In this document: positions 1 through 12,722 of the stretch, one piece after another
How positions within the stretch are numbered: position 1 is the stretch's first letter
How the letters are laid out: each line of letters begins with the position of its first letter
Assembly: GCA_013396635.1 (NCBI GenBank)
Contig: WBMW01005650.1
Coordinates: 1,291,308 to 1,355,307, forward strand
Source of the DNA: Penelope pileata
Lineage: Eukaryota > Chordata > Aves > Galliformes > Cracidae
Direction of reading: 5' to 3'
DNA: 64,000 nt
Translations under genes and position numbers: made by a program
The notes under the pieces: generated by a model
What the model was told of the DNA's origin: nothing
The model's database searches: none
Seen by the model: only the letters and a program-made list of their open reading frames with translations

Positions 1-1094
1 TGGCAACACACACACAAAATAACACTGGCTGTATAGAATACTGTGAGTTTGTTTGGGGAGGGAGCTGTTACATGTCATTAGTTGCCCACAAAATTTGTTT
101 AGGGACAGCTGTGATGGAAACAGTGCACGTGCTTTTACCAGCTGCATCTCAGCTTTTGTGTGGCTACCGCAAATGCTGAACCTCTTCTGATGGAAACAGA
201 AATTCCTTCATTTTCATGTGTTCTCATGAACATGTTAATATATACCTTAGAATCAAGATGTTCAGATATTTCCTCATAGGGATACCATTGGGATTCTATG
301 TGCCTGTCATAACATTGATCCAGGCAGTCTGCTCCAATGGATTTGTTAAACAGGTTTTTACATCAGCACATAAAATCAGGAATTTATGGCTTGCCATAAG
401 GCATACAAAGTGAGATTTCAACTCCCCGTGGTGCACAGCACATCACGCATCAGGAATGTCACTATTCCTTGTAGCATCTATTACTCCAACCTGCTGCTAA
501 AATGCAATTCTCGGCTGTGCTTCATGTATTTCAGGAGCTAAGATAAGACAGGATGATGGATAAATTGCCATAGGGTGACAGCACAGTGGTGGTAAAGCCT
601 CTAATTCTCCAAATATTTTTATGTGATCTTATTTCTGAACATGACCCATTCTAAAACCATAGCTGTTAAAATGCACATAAACAGAACATATTAACTAGAC
701 GAGAAAAGTTAGAACACACTTAAGACGCTATGAAAAACCAAATGATGGAGTTTAAAAAGTATAACAAATAAATGGCATAATTGATTATCAGTCTGAAATG
801 ATCTTTTCTTTCATGCTGGGGCTGACAAATTCTTCTACAAGCTCTATTTGTTCATACAGCACCTGTTGTTATTTGCCATTAGGAGTACTGCTTGGGCTCT
901 TCTCTAGTACCTCTCTGTGAAGGGACCGTTTCAGTCCTTGGCCTCATGCAGCCAGCAGCAGTTACCTGGCAAGTTCTTGCAGGGCTTCAAAACCTTTCAC
1001 CCAGACTTTGCATTTTCCTTTTACCCACTCATGATCCAGCCTTCCCAATGATAATACCAATTATCCCCAAATAGATACTGAACATTGTTGTATT
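1..1094. other. Intergenic sequence, nothing recognised
   Basis: AT-rich single-copy-looking DNA. No exon with splice sites, RNA gene or repeat family was recognised. The short open frames here have no recognisable protein similarity. Confidence 0.5.
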
Positions 1095-1158
1095 AACTCT
1101 TTGATGGTTGGACTAGGTGATCTTGGAGGTCTTTTCCAACCTTAATGATTCTACGATT
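1095..1158 (+). repeat. CR1 LINE 3' tail
   Basis: The segment reads through the familiar CR1 3' terminus: GATGGTTGGACTAGGTGATC, then GGTCTTTTCCAACC, then an ATGATTCTACGATT tail. CR1 is the dominant avian non-LTR retrotransposon, and its 3' end carries short TGATTCTA-type repeats instead of poly-A. Only the extreme 3' end is visible, the usual outcome of 5'-truncated integration. It does not code for anything. The left boundary is approximate. Confidence 0.88.
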
Positions 1159-4100
1159 TTAATATACTCAAACTTAATACCTCTAAAACCAGCGGTGTAC
1201 ACAGCTACCGTCGGAGTTCTATGCAGTTAGTGTTGCTTTGCTTTTCAACACAACAGGCAAGGTCATGGTCAACATGCAGTTTTTGTTCTCTTCAAAGATG
1301 TTTAGAATGTGGTGATGGTGATAGTTTAGGGAGAATAGTCAAAAACTGATTTGTGTAGATTTTAATTACATGTAATTTGTGTTTTTCTGGTAGTCAAGGC
1401 ACCAAATCAGTCTTCACACACATATCCAATGAGCCCTTGAATTGACTGCTATTTTGCTGGATGAATTTCAGCCTTGTTTCATTTTCATTTCATGCACCGG
1501 TGTACAAATTTCCTATCAGCTTCTTGCCAGAGTAATGCATGTGCCATGCCAGAGAACTTGGACGTCAGGGTAGTGTAGAAATAAAATATTTTTTTGTTGG
1601 CCGGGCTTTGGGAATGGGTAATGAACTGGAAAGCCTGTTACACCCTGGCCTCTGTTTTGTATGCTTCTCATGTGAAAGTGACCCCAGTGAAATTGTTGCC
1701 TGCTGGCTGCTTGGTACACCATATGAGGAGGAATAGTAGCACCTACTACACTGACAGTTGACAGATTCTGGACCTTTTAGATATGATCATCGTTGTCTTT
1801 GTAACCTTTCGTCAGTGGATGCTAGGGATGCCAGTGTTTATATATTGCACTATACATAAGCAGTCAGACTTCAAGAAAACTTCTACACATTCCCTCTCCA
1901 ACTGCATTCTATCTGCAGATTTCAATCTTTAATTCTTCCATGCAATGTTGTAATGGGAGGATGTGGATATTAATAGGGAAGCTGACTGGGTGCTGTCTGA
2001 ATCTCACCTGCCTTTCGGTTTCTCAGCCTTCTGTACTCTTGCAATAACAAAAATTGACTGTCTTTCCAAATGCCCACACACTCTTTTATGCTGACAACCT
2101 GTCTTTCAACTGGAGGAGGACAGACCTCACAGGATATGAGGGCTGGATTTCCTGCCATTTCTTATGTGAGTAGAGGTCAGCAATTGCAATGTTGGCTTCC
2201 TTGAGCTGATCAGGGCTTCCATCTAAGATTTAACAGGCGCGCAGCTGAGCCGGGAGAGTTGGGACCTGCCCATGTTCCAGCCTGGGAATATCTCTGCCCT
2301 GCTGTATTTATTTTTCCAACCACATTCATTAGAGAGGCACAAGGAGTGTAGCTTCACTTTGTGAACGTGGGCTCTGTTCTCCTGCGGCAATGGAGATCGT
2401 GAAGGGGGCAAGAAAGTTTCCGTTTTAATTCCCATTTCATAACTTCTATCTCTCGTTTATTTTGTCATTGATTAAAAAAAAAAATGGAGGATAAGCTGCT
2501 GCATGGCTGATATTATTTGGCTCAGTTCTTAGAGAAACCTAGTTGATTGAGGTTTCTGTGCTAAAGGCAGCTGGTCTGTCCTACTCAAGGGGAATTTCAG
2601 TCTAGCCTGCCAGTCTTTGCAAGGGTACGTGCTCTGCCTCTCACTGAGGCTGTGCTCCAATTACTCCTTCAGAAGGGCAGGTTTAAGAATGAGCAATAGG
2701 CGTGCCAAAATGGTATTTTTGGCAAAAGTCTGAAAGGGCATATTTATTTATTTTATCTTCATAGCTAAAATCAACTGTTATAGTGCTGCTCTGTTACTTT
2801 CTGGTTAGATTACGCAGAATATCCAGCTACCAGAAATACCAAATATTTCCTTAGTATGGCCAAAAGGCTGTTTAGTGTAAGTCTGGTTCAAGGAGAAATA
2901 CAGGAGAGAGAAAGGGAGGAGAGGGGAGGGAATGCAGTGACTAGTTAAGCTGAATCCTATCCATCCTTCTTACTCCTATAGTGTAGCACACAGCAGGAGC
3001 ACTCAAGGTGAGCAGGCAGAACCACTAGTTGTGTAGCATGCTTCTGGTTAGTGTTGGATGCCATCAGCTGCGAGCTTTTGCAGCGCAACATGCTTTTTGT
3101 GTTGAGCTGCTTTCATATAACTTCTTCAGTAATTATACCTTGAGAATGGAGCAGGAGTATAGACCTAGGACAGAACTAGTATCACAGAAGATCGGTCAGA
3201 ATGTCACTGGGCAGCATCTAAGTGTCTTGGAAATCTTATGAGGGATTGATGGCTTGTATGTGCCTAGTGAAGTTGCATGAAATTCAAGCTTTGTCCAAGT
3301 TAGCATCCCTTCGCAATAAAGCTTCCTCTGACAGCATTTTAGAAATGAGAATTCATCCAGTTCTCAGTTCATTGTAGCAGTCACTTCAATGCTGTTTTAA
3401 GTCAATGGAAAAGAAGAAAGAGAAACTCTGGAAAGCAATGTTCTGACAGGCTGAGAGCCGGTGCTCCACGCTTTATTGCTCAAATTTCTGTTTGCTAAAA
3501 CTGGGTTCAAATTACTTGAAAATAAGTAGCCCTATGGGAAGAGGAGCTAATGAAGCCTAATTTCCCAAGCATTCAGGGCTATGGTTGATTGATCTAGAAT
3601 AATAATTCTTAATGCTCCATTGTGGCCACACCCCTGACAGACGCACACAGAGCAAACTCTTGGGAGTGCTTTAAATGATGCTATTAGGATTTGCCTGTCA
3701 TCAAAGATGAGGGAAACCTTAAGAGTAGATGATCTAGTATCCGATAAAGATCTGGCTAACACTGCAGCCCTTTTCTCTGGAGATAACCTATATAACCCCA
3801 ATTTTCCCTGTATGATTCTGCTTTTCATAAAGAATGCAAGAATTACTTATATTTGAGACCTTTTCCCCATCAAATCTGATTGAAACTTAGTGAACAGGCT
3901 AAAGGCTTTTTGGTGGAAGATGAAGATGTACAAGTTCTCATGTATCTTACTGCCTGATAAGATACTGATCTAAAATCTATAAATCAAGACAGAACCACCC
4001 TAAATTTAGCAAGTTAGGCTTTGTTACTAGGAGGAAGAAGGAATAAATGTATTTGTTTATTCTCTGGAAAATGTTTCAGACATCATTATACTTGGAACCC

Positions 4101-7100
4101 TGTAGTTTGCCACATCAAGCAAAGCATCAGTTTCTAGACACCCTGCTGACCACACAAGGAGGAATGCCAAGTCCTTCTCAAACCCAGGACCTTCACACAG
4201 CAAACAGATGTGCTGCCTGCAGTGCTGAGCTACAGAGTATAAAGGTTGGATCAATTTCTAGGAAATTAACATTACTTGGCCTTCAGCAGAGAAGTCCCAT
4301 CCCTGGTACTCTTTTAATAATTTTTGTAGTAGCTTCTGTTTCGTTTGAATATATTCCCCCGTGTCACATACAATTTTTGTGTCTGATAGAATTCATTGTG
4401 AAGGATCAAACAGCAGACACTGAGAATGCAAACATATGAGCATGGGTGATATGGCACAGAAGTGCAATCTTCTTACTCCATTGGCTACTGCTCTGAGCAC
4501 AACAAAGTAAATCACTTTCAAAATACAATGCAATGACTGTCTGAAGCCTATTCAAACCAACACAGGACAAACCCCAAAAGGGCCTCAGGTTCTGGTTGGC
4601 TCTGATAAGCTTCAGAGAACATCCAAATGTTTTGATGATTATCAGAAGCTCTCAGATGTGCTAGACTGTGCTGGAAAACTTGTGAGAAACTCAATTTTCC
4701 TTTGAGATTTTTGGTACTACCTGCTTTGGGCCAGATGTGCCTCTGGAAGGGCCTCAGTAGTGAAGATGAGCAGCACACTGCAAAGAACCAAAATGGACAG
4801 AAGCGTCCTGTCTCCAAGGAATTTAGTCTTTTTGTTTCAGATTCCAATTGGGAACAGATGATAGAAAAGTATGTAGAAAGGATGAACAGCCATTGCCTTT
4901 TACCTCTCAGTAACAGCAATGAAAAAAAAAAAAAGCCTGTTCTTTGTTCTACTTGCAAGACTTAAAATCTCCCTGAGCTAGTTGTATATCTCAAGCAGAG
5001 CAGAGTGTGTGATCTCCTTCTGCCATCTTTATAACTCTGGGTTGAATGAAACACAGATCCTGGCTAGTGTTCTTACAAAGTTACTGTAAAATAAATGGAT
5101 GGTTTTTCTTTCAGCAGTTACTCTGGACGTACTTGTCAGGCAGCCTTTGTGCTGTAGGCTGAAAAATGCATTATGACATCCAAATCCCTGAAATATATTC
5201 AATATCAGATCAGGGAGGCAGTGCAGGAGTCATATGAGGGAAATCTGAAAGAAGCACTCAATGAACAAACCCCTTGTTTTCATCAAAGGTCACACCAGAT
5301 GGCTGCTTTTGTGTTTCTATTGTGTTGAGTCATACTCTAGAAAGCAACTGTTTGCTTATTCATTTGTAGATTTGACTTTGGTGAAATCAATGCTCTTCTT
5401 TCTTTGGGCTCTGGAGTTTGGGGTCCAGTTTCATTTATGTTGATGTTCTGCTGAGGCCAGCTGAACTGCAGCAAGGAGTATTGGTTTGCAAACTGCTCTT
5501 GGTTTTTGTCAGTTTAAATTTTTCAGTTTCTCTTTATAAAGACAAGACTGCTTAGCATATTTAGCTTTGAAATAAGAAATTCTGTTTCTTGTGTCTTCTG
5601 GCCACAGCTTCATCCTTTGTTCCCAAAATACCCGTGATCAGATCAATGGGAGTGGTCATGGTTCAAAGACAATCTGGCTTACTTCTAGGTAGAAAAAAAA
5701 AAAATTAAATAGGATGTTGATACATTGCTATTTTTTTATCACTATTTGAACATATTTTGGGTACATGGTCATCAATGTCTTATTCTCTAGTGATCTACAA
5801 TAATGTATTTTTAAGAATAAGCTTTTAAAGATGTGATGTATTCTTGCTTAAAATCTTTGGTTGAATTCTTAAAATTAGCAGGGTTAAAATATTAACTCAC
5901 ATGGCAAGGAAAAAATTCAGCATTTTTCTCTTTATTTGAAGAAAATATCTCCAGTGATAACGTTCACCAGTGGGGTTTCCATGTTACGCGTGTTGCTTTA
6001 AGTAACCGTTGTACAAAGGGATATGGTGCCTGTATCTCCAATTGTGCTCCGCAGTCACTTTTGGAATTTTATTCTTTATTACTTCTATTGTCCATGTAAC
6101 ATTACTAGAAGATGGCAAACAGATTCAGACTTCACTTTGTAATGTTCTAGACAAATACATAAGTGATCCAGAGACTTTGCTGCATAAAAGTAGCAAAAAG
6201 CAGAAATTAATAAAGAAGACAAAGGTGAAGGATGGTAACATGAACACATGCTTCTGAGCATTGTGAGCATTGCTGATGCTAAATCTGACTTTCTTCCTTT
6301 TTCAGTTTATACGTTTGTACACACACACATTTATACACATAAGCAATTCTAACAGATTTCTGTAGAATTATTAATATAAAAAAGAATCAGGGATTTTCTG
6401 CTTTCTTTCTCACAAGGAATATGTATATAAATATATATTTCCTTTAGCTCTGCTACAAATCCTCTATCAACTTGGACTGAAATTAACTGCTAGAAATAAA
6501 AATTCTAATTTAGATTCTTAATTACCTGCCTTCAGGTAGGCTCATGGATCATCAGAGGCTAAGGAAAATCTGTAATGATTGTGTAATAATTTTGGACTGG
6601 CAGTACATTAAACAAATGTATTCAGCCACACAGGTTTACTGAAGCAGTTACCCTGGGGACAGCTCTCCAAGCTGCCACGTACATCTGTAACCTCAAAGGC
6701 ACTTGAACTGTTACAGATCTCCTATGGACAAGGACAGATATGTGCCTGCATAAGAATGTAATCACTCTACTCATGATGCTTGAATGGAGTGCTCTGTAGG
6801 TTTTGTTCTGTCTGTGCAGAAAAGAGGCTTTGTGCTGACTAGGGCATCACCATGTTCAGTTATGTCAGTCTGCTAACCCTTAATGCCCATTCATAGGTCT
6901 GATAGGTAGATGAAATTTTGCACTGCTTGTCCAGTAAGGAAAAGCTATTTAATCAGGTTGTCATCTGGGAGAGAAATCCTGCTAATTGTGTCCATGCTGA
7001 TAGCCTTCTTTAGTTTAATGGGACAGCTTCTGCTGATAATGATCTGGAAATTTTTGTCTTTCACCAGGAGAAAGATAGCAACAGTAATTCATACTTCATT

Positions 7101-10100
7101 GTGCTTGGTTAACTACAGTAGGACATTAGAGTTTTTTTGTTTTGTTTTTGCTTTTGTTTTTTGTTTTTGCTAACAAACTTCTGATTCTATATATTTAATT
7201 TACATGGCAATTCTAGTAATTGATTTCCAGCAATCCAACAATATTTGTAGAATCAAGAGGATCTTGAATCAACTGTTGCAAGTTAGCCAGGGGTGCCAGT
7301 CACCTGGCAACAGGAACAAATAGTGTTAAACAAAGCACTGCTCCTGTGGTAGTGGCAGCAGAGGAAGGGTCCTTTCTGCAGACTAATACTCTTTCTGGGT
7401 TTCTTAAGAACCAGGCAGATTTAGTGCATGATGTTGGATGAAGAGTTTGTGTTGGATGAAGATTTTTTTCCTCAGGGTGTGCTCATCAGCCATTCTGTCT
7501 CTGTTTCTTTACTGCTGTGGGTTGTGCTGGGTTGCATAAAAGCATCTAGAAAGGAAAAGGCTGGGGTACAGGTTGGCTTGGTTGAGAACTTAAATGAAGC
7601 CACCCTGAGGTGGGTTACTGTATTTCCTTGTCTCTTACATCTCCTGCACATAAGTTAGATGATCAGCGAAGATTTACCTGTCTCATAATTGCTGTATGGC
7701 ACTTTGTGAAACTAATAGGCTACACAAGGTTTTTGCTCTCATTTAGTGAAGTACCTTTTAAAATAAAACAGCTGATTAAACTGTGTCAGCTTAAGTGAGA
7801 GTGCATAATGAGGGTCTATCTTTCAGGATGTGCTATTAGATGGTGATCAAACATAATCCTGTCTTGTAGCCCTACCAGGAGTGGAGCAGCACTGGGGTAG
7901 CAGTGCTCGTAGGGACAGGTTTCCTCCCAGTCACCACAGCAGTCAGCATCCGTGTGCTGGGTCTGCTCCCCGTCACGCTGAACAGCACCGTCTGCTTTTG
8001 CTCTGACTCAGCTGTAGGATCTCTATCTGAAGTCTGAGTTCTCATCAGGACGGGCAAGCTTAGGTTGGCATCAAAGAGCAGCAGTGTGAGGTTGTGTTGT
8101 GCAATGACTGTACAGACCTTACATACCTGCTGAACTACTTTTTTATTTTATTTATTTTTATTTTTTTTTTAACTGTCTAGGACTGCAACTAGCATAGTGG
8201 CGTCTGTTTATGATGATGCTTCCTGACCTGTTGCAATGCAGTAATCGTACAGAAAAGTATTTTACTTGCAAATGTTTCCCAGTTGAGTCCCTTTGTTATG
8301 CTCAGATTAAACCACTGTTCAGTGTGAGTGAGAATGACAGAATTTAACCATCAGAGAATAAAAATCTACCACAATTTAAATTGTGCTCCCTCCCAGTTCC
8401 CCACCTCTCTGCAGGAAAATGAGCTCCCCTTGGTACCAGGAGTAGCATGCTCTGAGATGTTCCAGCTGAAGCACGTAACGTGTGAGTCAGCCTGAGCTTG
8501 CCTTTCAACCAAAAGGTTCATTAAAGCCTACAAAGTGCTGCTTTGTTTCAAATGAAACCCAAGGGATGAAACAGCAAAACTCTTCAGTTTCGACAAGTCC
8601 TTTGAATTTTGGGTGCATCTTTGGCTTTGAATATAGGAAACCAGACAAAGACAAAGGTTACTAGATGAATGTGAATCCATTCTTTAATTAGCTTCCCTCA
8701 GTGAAGTGATCTTAAAGAAATGTCACCTAATTTAAAAGTTTATCCAAAGATTGTTGGAGTTGATCAGAGTTTTTCCATTGATTTTAGCAGGCTGAAGTAT
8801 TCGAGTTTCAGCTTAATCTGAAAATATGTTCCTGTGAAGCAATCCATGTTTGCTAATACATGCCAAGTAGCTTTTTACCTTCTTAATAAAATGAAATATT
8901 CCGTTTGAACAATAGTTTAATGTAATTGAGCAGTTGTCTGATAATCTGCCCATGTTTAATGTGGTAAATGTGTAAGGCAGGTGCAAAAAATCCTTCAGTA
9001 AATTGAACTAATACAGCATTCAATGAACTAATGAGGTGTTACGGGAGTTGCATTTCAATTAAAAATCTATGAAGATATAAGCACTTTATGAAAGTTGTTT
9101 GTTAGTTTTGCCCGCTCTCAGTGGAATGGAGAACCAGTTAAAGGCTCCTAAACACGTGCCTGAGTCTGAAATGAAAGCTGAAGATATGTTTTAATGAAGA
9201 AATAACAGTTTCTCTTCCAACTGCATTTGGCACTCCTACTTCTTAACAACCTGCCTGCCCTCACTTGTGTTCCACGTAGGGTTTTCTCATAACGCTTTAT
9301 GAAAGGGCCAACTGTAGAGGATGGCCAGCATACGTCTCAATTCCTACAGGCACAGTAGAGAGTAGCTGTGTCTGAGAAAACCATTAGGTTTATAGACTTT
9401 AAGAATGAATAACTCCTGAAATGCTTGCAATAAGCAAAGGGTACTGATCTCCAGTGGTAGATATTCTGAGAGTTATTCGGCGATTTGGAGCTCCAGAGGC
9501 TGCTGCTGAAGCAGCCAAGAGCAGATTTGATTGTCAGCCTTGCAGTCATCTGATGAGGATATAGATCACTCGGCAGAGTGATACTTTACAAATGGGCTAT
9601 TTGAAGAGCAGCAACGCAAAAGGGAGATGTACCAAAGGGAGTGTCATTGGCAGGACTTTCGTAGGCCTGAAGTTTTTTTGAAGTTGCAGAGGCTCTTTCA
9701 TGTGAATTCAGTGAATATTAAACCAGATGTCATCTCTCTTTTATGATGGTATAACGGTGCTTTAATAAATTGTAATGGCACTTATTGAATTGTGATACCA
9801 ATAGAAAATAATGCTCATTTATCACCACTGTCTAGCTGTTTCTGCATCTTCCGTAGCAACAGCTGAAGTGAGGCAGAATTTCTCTTGGGTTTCTTGTTCC
9901 CCTTATCTCGTTAAATGGAGAATAATACTTTCTGTTTTGTTAAAATTTGTGGCATGTTGTTATACGTACAAGAACAGAACAGAGAGCAAAGGGATTCATC
10001 CAAGACATCTAACAAATAGTAAATAAAATTAACAAAATTATTAACAGTGTATCTTCTTCAATACAGAAAGAGAGATAATAGTATACTCAGAGTAATAGTA

Positions 10101-12554
10101 ATATTCTAGAACTCAGATTACCAATTTTATTTCTCTGGTGTTTTGCTGGGGAACAGATTACCAAATAGTAGTAAAATGATATTTCTGTCTGATACTATCT
10201 TGGTATACCCCCCAAATAAAATATTAGATCCCATGTAAAGGACTTAGTATGAGGGAATTTCCACAGAAAGGTTATAAATAGTCTTCCTAACTCTCAAAAT
10301 GAGAGGGCCATTGTTCTCTACTAGAATACTAAAATGACCAATTATGGAATTAATGAGCTTGGAATTTGCTATTATTTTGTTAACCTGAAAGCTCATATAT
10401 GCCTAGTGACATAGAATTATTCTTGACATGTGAACCTGTAATCATATCACATTCTTTTTCTTGTTATAAAAGTAATGTTTTATACCAGGAGAAAATTATT
10501 TGTCATACTCAATGTGTCCAAATATTTGGAAAGTTGCCCAGAACATGAATTAACCAAACACCATACAACATTAGGTTTAATGTAAATGTCAATAGCTGTT
10601 CTATAAATTACACAGTGATTGTATTTCCCATATCTCTACTGGCTTATCTCAATGAGCATGTCAGCCTGAAGACTGTGTTTTGATAACGCAACAGACAAGC
10701 TATGCAAATATTCAAAGAAAAGAATTAGACTTCAGGCTGGAAATGACTCTCATTCCACGTTCTGTACAAGCGTATCCTCATACTCACTGATAGGAATGAC
10801 TAATCATCAGTTGACTTTTCTGGCCTCTGATTTCGTATAACTTCCTCAAAATAGCTCAAAAACCTACCTGTTTTGAAATCAGTGGCAAAGCTCTCAATGT
10901 CATCTTCATCGTAGCAACAGTCTTAGACATTTTTTAGTTTTCTTTCAGCTTGCATGTGGATACAAATTCAAGAAGTTCTGTAGCTATCAACTTTTCATAG
11001 CATGTGCTGTTTTTAAAGATTCAGTAATGCATTACAGTATATTTTCTTGCAATTTTTACAAATGCAACTATTTCTGTCCATAATTTTTTACTGTCATTTG
11101 GTGGGGGGTTGCGTTGTTATGCTTAAAATCAATATTTAGTCCTTCTTAACATGCTACATGACAAAAATAGAGTTTAAAATATCAATCAGCTTTAATGTTG
11201 TCATTGTGGCAAAATATTTTAGAGATACCTGCAAGTAGCCTATGAAAATAGGTATTACAGAGGAAGCATAATTCTCTTTCATGAAGTGCTTGTTTTACAG
11301 TAAAGACATTGTCTGTACTGCAGCCTTGTATGCTTTGGAGTTTTGCATATTTTCTAGCAATCTCAGTGTCTGAGTTCTTCTCCATTATGCATTCCACTGG
11401 TTAATTTATGAAGTGTAAGGAATAAAGCTGGTTAAAAATAAATTTGCTTTGGTGATAGTTAATCTTTTTTCCACAATACGTGCTGTAATTAACATATTAA
11501 TCTGTCACAAATGCTGGAAGTTTCTTCCTAATCACTTTGCCATACATTTAATTTGACATTTCAGTTATATTTCACTGGCTTGCCCTGTGTGCATAAAAGT
11601 GATAAAAACATTCAATGAAATTGGGCGTATTCATACTAAGAATCTGATTTTTTTGTTTAAGATTAATTTGATTTTTGTGAAAAGACTCTGAGTTTGGAAG
11701 AATGTGAATTACATGAACAAAACTACTGTTTGCTAAATGCCATGAATAGGGAATAAAATAAGAACTTGGAATAATGATGTAACATTTTAGATACACTCTG
11801 AGCTATCTCAGTATAAGTTAAGTGAAAAGCATTGCAGAGGCACATTAAGTTGCATCTTTATGGGGAATATAAACCTTACAAATCACAAAACCTGCTACAT
11901 TTCGGCAATGAATGAATAAAAATGCTGGCATCCTACCATGTTGGGGGGCAAATTTCTCTCTCAGCACAACAGCCCTACTCAGTTTAACTTCAGGAACAGT
12001 TTGAAGAATTTTTGTAGGATTGATGGAGTGATTTGTTTTGTTGCAATGACAGCAACATTTTCCTTTCAGACTTGGGAATTAAATATGGCAATACTGAGCT
12101 TAATCTCTAAGAGTTATGGAAGCAAGGTGATTAGAGAAGTGGCTCAGTCTCATCAGTGTTGTGTTCTATCAGCTCTTCTCTCAAACTCCTGAGAGCGTTC
12201 TGTTAGACAAATTATTACAGTTCATTGCTTGCATTGGATGAGCAGCTTGGTGCACTAGCCCTGGACAGTGCTCCACCTGGTCAGGTCAGCCTGGTGAAGA
12301 AGGCACCTGGATGCCAAACACTGGAATGTCAAAGATCACAAGGATCATCTGCAGCATAAACTCTTCAAAAAAAGCTTCAATTATCTATGCCACTGTGTGG
12401 GCATTATTGATGAGAAGCTGTAGTAAATTTAAGACATATGACATCCACTGCTCTATCCATTAGGCCAGTTGCCTTGCCAGAGATGGAAATCAGACGTGCC
12501 CAGGCATGAGAGATTCTTCAAAAATCTGTCAGACATTTCTCATCGCTTATTTAT
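1159..12554. other. Long intergenic block downstream of CDH13
   Basis: About 11.4 kb without a recognisable exon, RNA gene or repeat family. It holds short homopolymers (A-runs near 2474, 4922 and 5692; a T-rich tract near 8142-8171) and a slightly GC-richer patch at about 7866-8060 of unknown nature. The stretch around 8660-9120 is rich in TAATT-type homeodomain words and could be conserved regulatory DNA, but a single sequence cannot show conservation. Open frames of 130-136 codons near 4047-4439 (+) and 4548-4958 (-) have no recognisable similarity. Confidence 0.45.
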
Positions 12555-12722
12555 TCCCCAGACACCTACAAATTAACTCTCTAATACTTTGTTCTAGTAT
12601 TTTCCTGGGCAGTGAAGCCAAACTAGCTGGTCTCCAGTTGCCTGTACCATCCTTTTCACCTCTTTGTGAAGTTAGGTATGGTATTTGCCCTCAGGCTTCT
12701 GGGGCCTCCTCTTTTCTTTGAA
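12555..12722 (-). repeat. Antisense CR1 ORF2 reverse-transcriptase fragment
   Basis: Read on the minus strand, this matches the CR1 pol region just before the catalytic core. CR1 pol here normally reads roughly as a W-rich lead-in, P-[IV]-[FY]-K-K-G, a glycine/asparagine segment, NYRPVSL, then PGK-x-[LM]-EQ. On the plus strand the corresponding landmarks are a TGTTCTAGTATTTTCCTGGG stretch (the PGK-LEQ end) and GCTGGTCTCCAGTTGCCTGT (the NYRP-SL part). The copy is highly diverged, with indels and no open frame, so it is an old dead fragment. The plus-strand open frame over it is an antisense shadow. Confidence 0.7.

Noticed and set aside
4548..4965. Overlapping 136-codon (-) and 87-codon (+) ORFs
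   Set aside because: No family resemblance, low-complexity K/F runs from an A13 tract, and no splice context.
8640..9120. Possible conserved non-coding element rich in TAATT words
   Set aside because: Conservation cannot be shown from one sequence; AT-rich DNA gives such words by chance.
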